From the NCBI GenBank assembly GCA_016190375.1, contig JACPQR010000143.1:61030-125029 (forward strand): a stretch of 64,000 bases of DNA, read 5' to 3'. The stretch's first letter is position 1. Every line of letters starts with the position of its first letter. Made by a program: the position numbers and the translations under genes. The notes under the pieces are model-generated. The model ran no database searches. It worked only from the letters and a program-made list of their open reading frames with translations, and had not been told where the DNA came from. Shown one piece after another: positions 60,517 through 64,000 of this stretch. Source of the stretch: Deltaproteobacteria bacterium (GTDB taxonomy: Bacteria; Myxococcota_A; Polyangia; JACPQR01).

Positions 60517-61380
60517 ATGCTTTCCTTCCATTGCCGCCTGATTCTCCTCCTGGCGGTGACCGCCCTCGTCGCGACCGGCTGCGGTCGGCGGCGTGTCAGC
60601 GGGGATGATGACGACGACAGCGGCTCGGATGGCGATGCCGACGTCGACTCGGACGGCGACACCGATGGCGACACCGATGGCGACACCGACACGGACAGCG
60701 ACACGGATACCGACAGCGACGCAGACTCCGACGCCGACACGGACGGCGATTCGGACACCGACGGCGACGGGGACGCGGACCCTCCACCGTCATGCGGCGA
60801 CGGCTCGGTGGACGAGGATGAGGAATGCGACGACGGAGACGACGACGACACCGACGCGTGCACGACGTCGTGCGAGGTGGCCCGGTGTGGCGATGGCTTC
60901 GTCCGCGCAGGGACCGAGGAGTGCGACGACGGCAACCGCGACAACGCCGACGAGTGCCTGAACACGTGCGATCGGTTCTCGTGCGGCGACGGCTACGTGA
61001 ACGCGGACACCGAGGAGTGCGACGATGCGCTCGACCCCGGCGAGTGCGAGGACTGCAGCCTGGTCGGGGAGGGCCGGCCGTGCTCCGAGGTGGCCACCGA
61101 GTGGTGCCAGGCAAAGGGCTGGAGCGTACCGGCCGACGGGCAAGCCTTCGGCGGACACATCATCTGCACCATCGATGGCCGCGGCGCCACTAGCGACTGC
61201 GACGGCTGCGACACGTACAACCACGTGGCCTGGCTCGACGACGTCACGGATCGGTGGTGCGAGAACGCGATCTACCCGCTCGGGGAAGGAACGGTCTGGG
61301 GCTCGCACACGCCCTGCGAGTGCGGCAACAACTTCGACTACTGCGACACGTGGGACATGGAGGGCTGCGTCCCCGACTGA
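60517..61380 (+). CDS. Lipoprotein with DUF4215-type Cys-rich repeats
   Basis: This 287-aa lipoprotein has signal LLLAVTALVATGC (Cys 22). Residues 30-88 form an Asp/Ser/Thr linker of DTDSDTDSD type. Two or three DUF4215/myxobacterial Cys-rich units follow (CGDGSVDEDEECDDGDDDDT, then ARCGDGFVRAGTEECDDGNR and FSCGDGYVNADTEECDDAL). The C-terminal 95 residues hold more Cys (CSEVATEWCQAKGWSVPADG, CDGCDTYNHVAWLDDVTDRW, CECGNNFDYCDTWD). The last domain resembles surface carbohydrate-binding heads, but no family is claimed. Its end overlaps the convergent MBL gene by 43 bases. Confidence 0.8.
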   Translation: MLSFHCRLILLLAVTALVATGCGRRRVSGDDDDDSGSDGDADVDSDGDTDGDTDGDTDTDSDTDTDSDADSDADTDGDSDTDGDGDADPPPSCGDGSVDEDEECDDGDDDDTDACTTSCEVARCGDGFVRAGTEECDDGNRDNADECLNTCDRFSCGDGYVNADTEECDDALDPGECEDCSLVGEGRPCSEVATEWCQAKGWSVPADGQAFGGHIICTIDGRGATSDCDGCDTYNHVAWLDDVTDRWCENAIYPLGEGTVWGSHTPCECGNNFDYCDTWDMEGCVPD

Positions 61381-62099
61381 AGCACCCCTTCGCGCTCCAG
61401 GAAGCGAAGCGCCTGCGCGCGGGCGTCTCCCAGGATCGGAGGCCCGTGGCCCGCGAGGAGGTTCTCGTAGCCGAAGCCCCGGCCGTGGAACTCCGCCAGT
61501 GATTGGATCGCGCGCGCCGGGTCTGTCGAGAACGTGACGTACGGAAGCCCGAAGCCGCGACGGATGATGAGCGGCGGGACCGCGGTCACGAGCGTGTCGC
61601 CCGAGAGCAGCGTGCGCGTGCCGGCGTGCCGGTAGAACACCGAGCCCTCGGTGTGGCCCGGGACCCAGTGGACCTCGAGGCTGCCGATCGCATCGCCGTC
61701 GTCCAGCGCGCGGTCGACGCGGAGGCGAACCGGAAAGCGATTCTCGATCTCGGCGAGGACGCGCGCGAGGTGGCTTCCGCCCCGCCGTGTCAATCGGGGC
61801 GTGGTCGCGCGGCCTTCCAGGATCTCCGCGTCTGCGCGGTGCGCGTGGACCCGGATGCCGTGGCGCTCCTGAAGGTAGCGGGCGTTGCCGGCGTGGTCCG
61901 AGTGACGGTGGGTCAGTACGATCCCCGTCAGGTCGGCCGGCGCGATCCCCGCGCGGCGCAGCTCGCCGAGCAGCGTCCCGCGCTCGAGCGGAAAGCCCGT
62001 GTCGACCAGCCATCGGTCGCCCGGTCCACCGTCGAGGAGGAACACGTTCGAGATGCGGACGCGGTGCAGGTGAAGGACGGAGCCGGCGACTCGGCGCAT
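61338..62099 (-). CDS. MBL-fold metallohydrolase
   Basis: This 253-aa metallo-beta-lactamase-fold protein has GIVLTHRHSDHAGNARYLQE, with the HxHxDH motif as HRHSDH. WVPGHTEGSVFYRH carries the second His, LLSGDTLVTAVPPL the bridging Asp, and LLAGHGPPI the last His. All zinc ligands are visible. It is a hydrolase or lactonase/glyoxalase II-like enzyme of unknown substrate. ATG 62099 is chosen because upstream codons are not conserved in type. The last 14 codons lie antisense to the lipoprotein end. Confidence 0.9.
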   Translation of the reverse strand: MRRVAGSVLHLHRVRISNVFLLDGGPGDRWLVDTGFPLERGTLLGELRRAGIAPADLTGIVLTHRHSDHAGNARYLQERHGIRVHAHRADAEILEGRATTPRLTRRGGSHLARVLAEIENRFPVRLRVDRALDDGDAIGSLEVHWVPGHTEGSVFYRHAGTRTLLSGDTLVTAVPPLIIRRGFGLPYVTFSTDPARAIQSLAEFHGRGFGYENLLAGHGPPILGDARAQALRFLEREGVLQSGTQPSMSHVSQ

Positions 62100-62286
62100 G
62101 TCCGGCCAGTCTTCCGCAGCCGGGCCCGGAAGCGCAAGTCGATCAGCTTCGCGGATCGACCCGCCAGCTCGGCCACGGCTGGAAAAGTGCGGAAGGTGCC
62201 ACGAATTGTTTTCGAAAACGATCGAAGGCGCTTGCCGACCCGCCGGGCTGCGGTTACAGGATCGATCCTTTCGCCAGGGTGCGGGG

Positions 62287-62616
62287 ATGAGGTATCGGAT
62301 CGAGGTCGGGGAGCAGGGAAGCGTCGTCGTGACGGACAATGAGGGGACTACCCTCTGGTCCCAGGAGACGGGTACGCCTGGAAGCGATCCCGAAACCCTG
62401 TGCGATGCTCTCCTCGCGGCGCTGTCGTGGGCCGTCCAGCACCACACCGGAGCGCTGACCGTGTCCGTTCCCGAGCGGACGATCGCGACGGGGCTCGAGT
62501 CGGAGTCGGTGCACGCCTCGCCCCGCCTGGCCACCATGCTCGGCGCGGCGCGCGCGCTGTTGACCTGGTTCGAGACGGCGGAGGTCGCGTGCTGCGGGGG
62601 TGCCGCCGTCTGCTGA
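62287..62616 (+). CDS. Small hypothetical protein
   Basis: This 109-aa protein reads MRYRIEVGEQGSVVVTDNEG, then DALLAALSWAVQHHTGALTV and SVPERTIATGLESE, with a Cys-rich end (CCGGAAVC). A GGGG run sits directly before the ATG. It is probably soluble, with a beta hairpin and helix. I do not recognise it. It lies alone between the MBL gene and the zinc-ribbon pair. Confidence 0.55.
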   Translation: MRYRIEVGEQGSVVVTDNEGTTLWSQETGTPGSDPETLCDALLAALSWAVQHHTGALTVSVPERTIATGLESESVHASPRLATMLGAARALLTWFETAEVACCGGAAVC

Positions 62617-62674
62617 CCGCGGCGGCCGGCGGGCCCGCGCCCCAAGATCGGGCCCGTCCAGGCCCGTGCGGATG

Positions 62675-62680
62675 TAGACT
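62675..62680 (+). promoter_or_regulatory. -10 TAGACT upstream of ATG 62690
   Basis: TAGACT ends nine bases before ATG 62690, giving a two- to three-base leader for the two-gene operon. Confidence 0.5.
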
Positions 62681-62689
62681 CCACGCCCA

Positions 62690-62995
62690 ATGACCGAGCC
62701 CGAGAGCGAATCCCTCGACGAACGGGTGCCCTGCCCCGACGAGATGTGCGTAGGCATCATCGGGCCCGGCGGACGTTGCGGCACCTGCGGCCGGGCCGCC
62801 GAGCCCGGGACGCCCTTGCCAACGGCCGCCGTGCAGGCCGGAGACGGGGGAGATGGAGCCGCGGCGACCGAGGAGGAGGGTCGCGAGTCCGCAGAGGCGT
62901 CCGACGCCGAGGAGCGAGTCCCTTGCCAGGACGACATGTGCACGGGGATCATCGGTCCCAGCGGCCGGTGCGGCACCTGCGGCCGCGAGGGCTGA
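62690..62995 (+). CDS. Twin zinc-ribbon protein
   Basis: This 101-aa protein has two near-identical units, PCPDEMCVGIIGPGGRCGTC near 15-34 and PCQDDMCTGIIGPSGRCGTC near 80-99. Each has the pattern C-x4-C-x9-C-x2-C, so each likely holds one zinc ion. A 45-residue acidic, low-complexity spacer separates them. This looks like an internal duplication. The stop overlaps the ATG of the YkgJ-like gene (TGATG), so the two are a translational pair. Protein- or nucleic-acid binding is inferred. Confidence 0.7.
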   Translation: MTEPESESLDERVPCPDEMCVGIIGPGGRCGTCGRAAEPGTPLPTAAVQAGDGGDGAAATEEEGRESAEASDAEERVPCQDDMCTGIIGPSGRCGTCGREG

Positions 62996-63396
62996 TGGCG
63001 CTCCCCCTCGACCCCGAGCTGACCCGACCGCACGACAGACCCCTCGACCCGACCACGGGCGAGCCGCTGGACTGCACGCGGTGCGGCGCCTGTTGCCGCG
63101 CCGGCCCTGGCTCGCAGCTCGTCACCGCCGGAGATCTGCGCCGCTGGCGGGAGAACGGGAGGGACGACCTCGCCCGAAACACGGCGCCGGGCCACTTCGG
63201 AGAGGTCGCGTTCCCCACGACGCCCGAAGGGGCCTGCGTCTACCTCCAGATCGATGAGATCCAGGACCGCACGCTCTGCTCGATCTACGAGGACCGCGCG
63301 GACGTCTGCCGGGCCTTCGCGGCCGGATCCTGGCAATGCCTCGAGCTCCGCCGGGAACGTCGATCCGATGGCCGGGGTCGATCCCCGACAAGGTGA
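62995..63396 (+). CDS. YkgJ family cysteine-cluster protein
   Basis: This 133-aa protein has the YkgJ (CxxCxxCC) motif CTRCGACCRAGPGSQLV near residue 25. Later Cys lie in EGACVYLQIDEIQDRTLCSI and DRADVCRAFAAGSWQC. These would bind iron-sulfur or zinc. The family is poorly understood. It overlaps the twin zinc-ribbon gene (TGATG), suggesting a metal-linked complex. The C-terminus is basic. Confidence 0.85.
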   Translation: MALPLDPELTRPHDRPLDPTTGEPLDCTRCGACCRAGPGSQLVTAGDLRRWRENGRDDLARNTAPGHFGEVAFPTTPEGACVYLQIDEIQDRTLCSIYEDRADVCRAFAAGSWQCLELRRERRSDGRGRSPTR

Positions 63397-63404
63397 CGCG
63401 CGCC

Positions 63405-63760
63405 ATGCTGTCACCGATGGCCGAACCGGAGCGGAGGTTGCCTTCGTTCGAGGAGCTCTGGTCCGAGATCGCGCGACTGCCGCCGGGAACGACCGGCGGG
63501 ATCCTGGAGCCGGGTGTGCTCAAGACGATGTCGCGCCCAGGTCGTGCTCACGGCCTCGCGGCAAAGCAGTGCTTGCGTGCTCTCGCACCGTTCGACCGCG
63601 ACGTCGGCGGCGAGGGCTGGTGGATCCTCGCCGAGCCGGAGATCCGGCTCCCCGGGCCCCGGCTTGCGGTCCCGTAGCTCGCAGGGTGGCGCATCATCCG
63701 CGTTCCGGAGCTGCCGGACGAGAACCCCGTCAGCGTTGTCCCCGATTGGTGTTGGGTGCA
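63405..63760 (+). pseudogene. Uma2 family endonuclease, broken by an in-frame stop
   Basis: From ATG 63405 (or 63417) the frame reads LPSFEELWSEIARLPPG, then RAHGLAAKQCLRALAPFDRD and GEGWWILAEPEIRLPGPRLA, the N-terminal half of Uma2 (DUF820) nuclease-like proteins. At 63675-63677 TAG stands where the family has the Asp of VPDLAGWR. The same frame goes on as LAGWRIIRVPELPDENPVSV, then VPDWC, still Uma2-like, and then decays. The C-terminal half with its catalytic residues is gone. It is thus a dead gene or remnant. Confidence 0.7.
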
Positions 63761-63875
63761 GTTCCCGGTTTCCAGGCATCGGGACACGGCAAATCCTTGC
63801 GCTGCTGACGACGCCGCGGAGTCCCCGACGGGGGATCATCGCGATTGCCGAGCAGACCACCGGAGCCGACTTGGT

Positions 63876-63917
63876 CGTTGACGTTGACGTTGACCTTGAC
63901 CTTGACCTTGACGTTGA
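63876..63917. repeat. Hexamer array GTTGAC/CTTGAC (7 units)
   Basis: Seven perfect hexamers are arranged as three GTTGAC, three CTTGAC and one GTTGAC, in DNA with no supported gene (63761-64000). On the minus strand it would read Val-Asn/Val-Lys repeats, which do not look like a real protein. It is a simple-sequence repeat. Confidence 0.8.
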
Positions 63918-64000
63918 CGGCGACGACGACTTGGACGTGGTCGCCCGTTCGTCGACGGGATCGGACGCAACTACGGCTTCCAAGCGCCGACAACGCAGGC

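Noticed and set aside
1..64000. tRNA, rRNA, riboswitch or origin of replication
   Set aside because: No cloverleaf, conserved rRNA stretch, DnaA-box cluster or known riboswitch core was recognised by eye. A covariance-model search could still find small RNAs.

Overview
The window is high-GC DNA from a member of the Myxococcota (deltaproteobacterial lineage) or a close relative. The signs are many Cys-rich lipoproteins with Asp/Ser/Thr-rich linkers, two proteins with MYXO-CTERM-like tails, three large Hanks-type Ser/Thr kinases, PEGA-domain proteins and a DUF4215-type Cys-rich repeat protein. No rRNA, tRNA, CRISPR array or complete insertion sequence is visible. Many opening genes have a TANNNT -10 hexamer ending only 6-9 bases before the start codon, which suggests widespread leaderless transcription.

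Layout. 1-3463: a coiled-coil DUF4175-like protein translationally coupled to a TPR-containing zinc metallopeptidase. 3464-5846: the 3' remnant of a DUF234 ATPase, a Kazal-domain lipoprotein, a conserved hypothetical protein and a MaoC-like protein. 5881-30015: an exopolysaccharide or O-antigen type locus. It holds two GT2 and two GT4 glycosyltransferases, two Wzx-like flippases, an O-antigen ligase-like protein, a LbH acyltransferase, a CapK/PaaK-like AMP ligase, a DUF362 protein, a polysaccharide deacetylase and a parallel beta-helix protein. Surface lipoproteins are interspersed, including one with about 23 CDDGxDNDGDG repeats, along with a nucleotidyltransferase pair. 30089-36091: a TSP3-repeat MYXO-CTERM protein, a tandem alpha/beta-hydrolase protein with unusual nucleophile positions, a predicted outer-membrane barrel and an unknown protein. 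36208-50983: three Ser/Thr kinases, two PEGA-domain membrane proteins, a Cys-rich lipoprotein, a secreted PLD-like protein and a VapBC pair. 50985-53589: a duplicated and partly decayed array of Cys-rich lipoproteins. 53621-54764: an AbiEii/AbiEi-like pair in unusual order. 54829-58524: a pgl-glk-tkt central-carbon operon. 58641-64000: more surface lipoproteins, an MBL-fold hydrolase, a zinc-ribbon/YkgJ pair, a Uma2 pseudogene and a hexamer repeat.

How the genes may work together. The glycan locus would build sugar polymers on lipid carriers (GTs), export them (flippases), ligate them (ligase) and modify them (deacetylase, acyltransferase). The many lipoproteins and sorted proteins imply an elaborate outer surface. 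The kinase/PEGA group looks like a signalling module with membrane effectors. The three sugar-phosphate enzymes feed the oxidative pentose phosphate route, but zwf and gnd are not in the window. All assignments rest on reading the sequence and on recalled family features; no database search was run.
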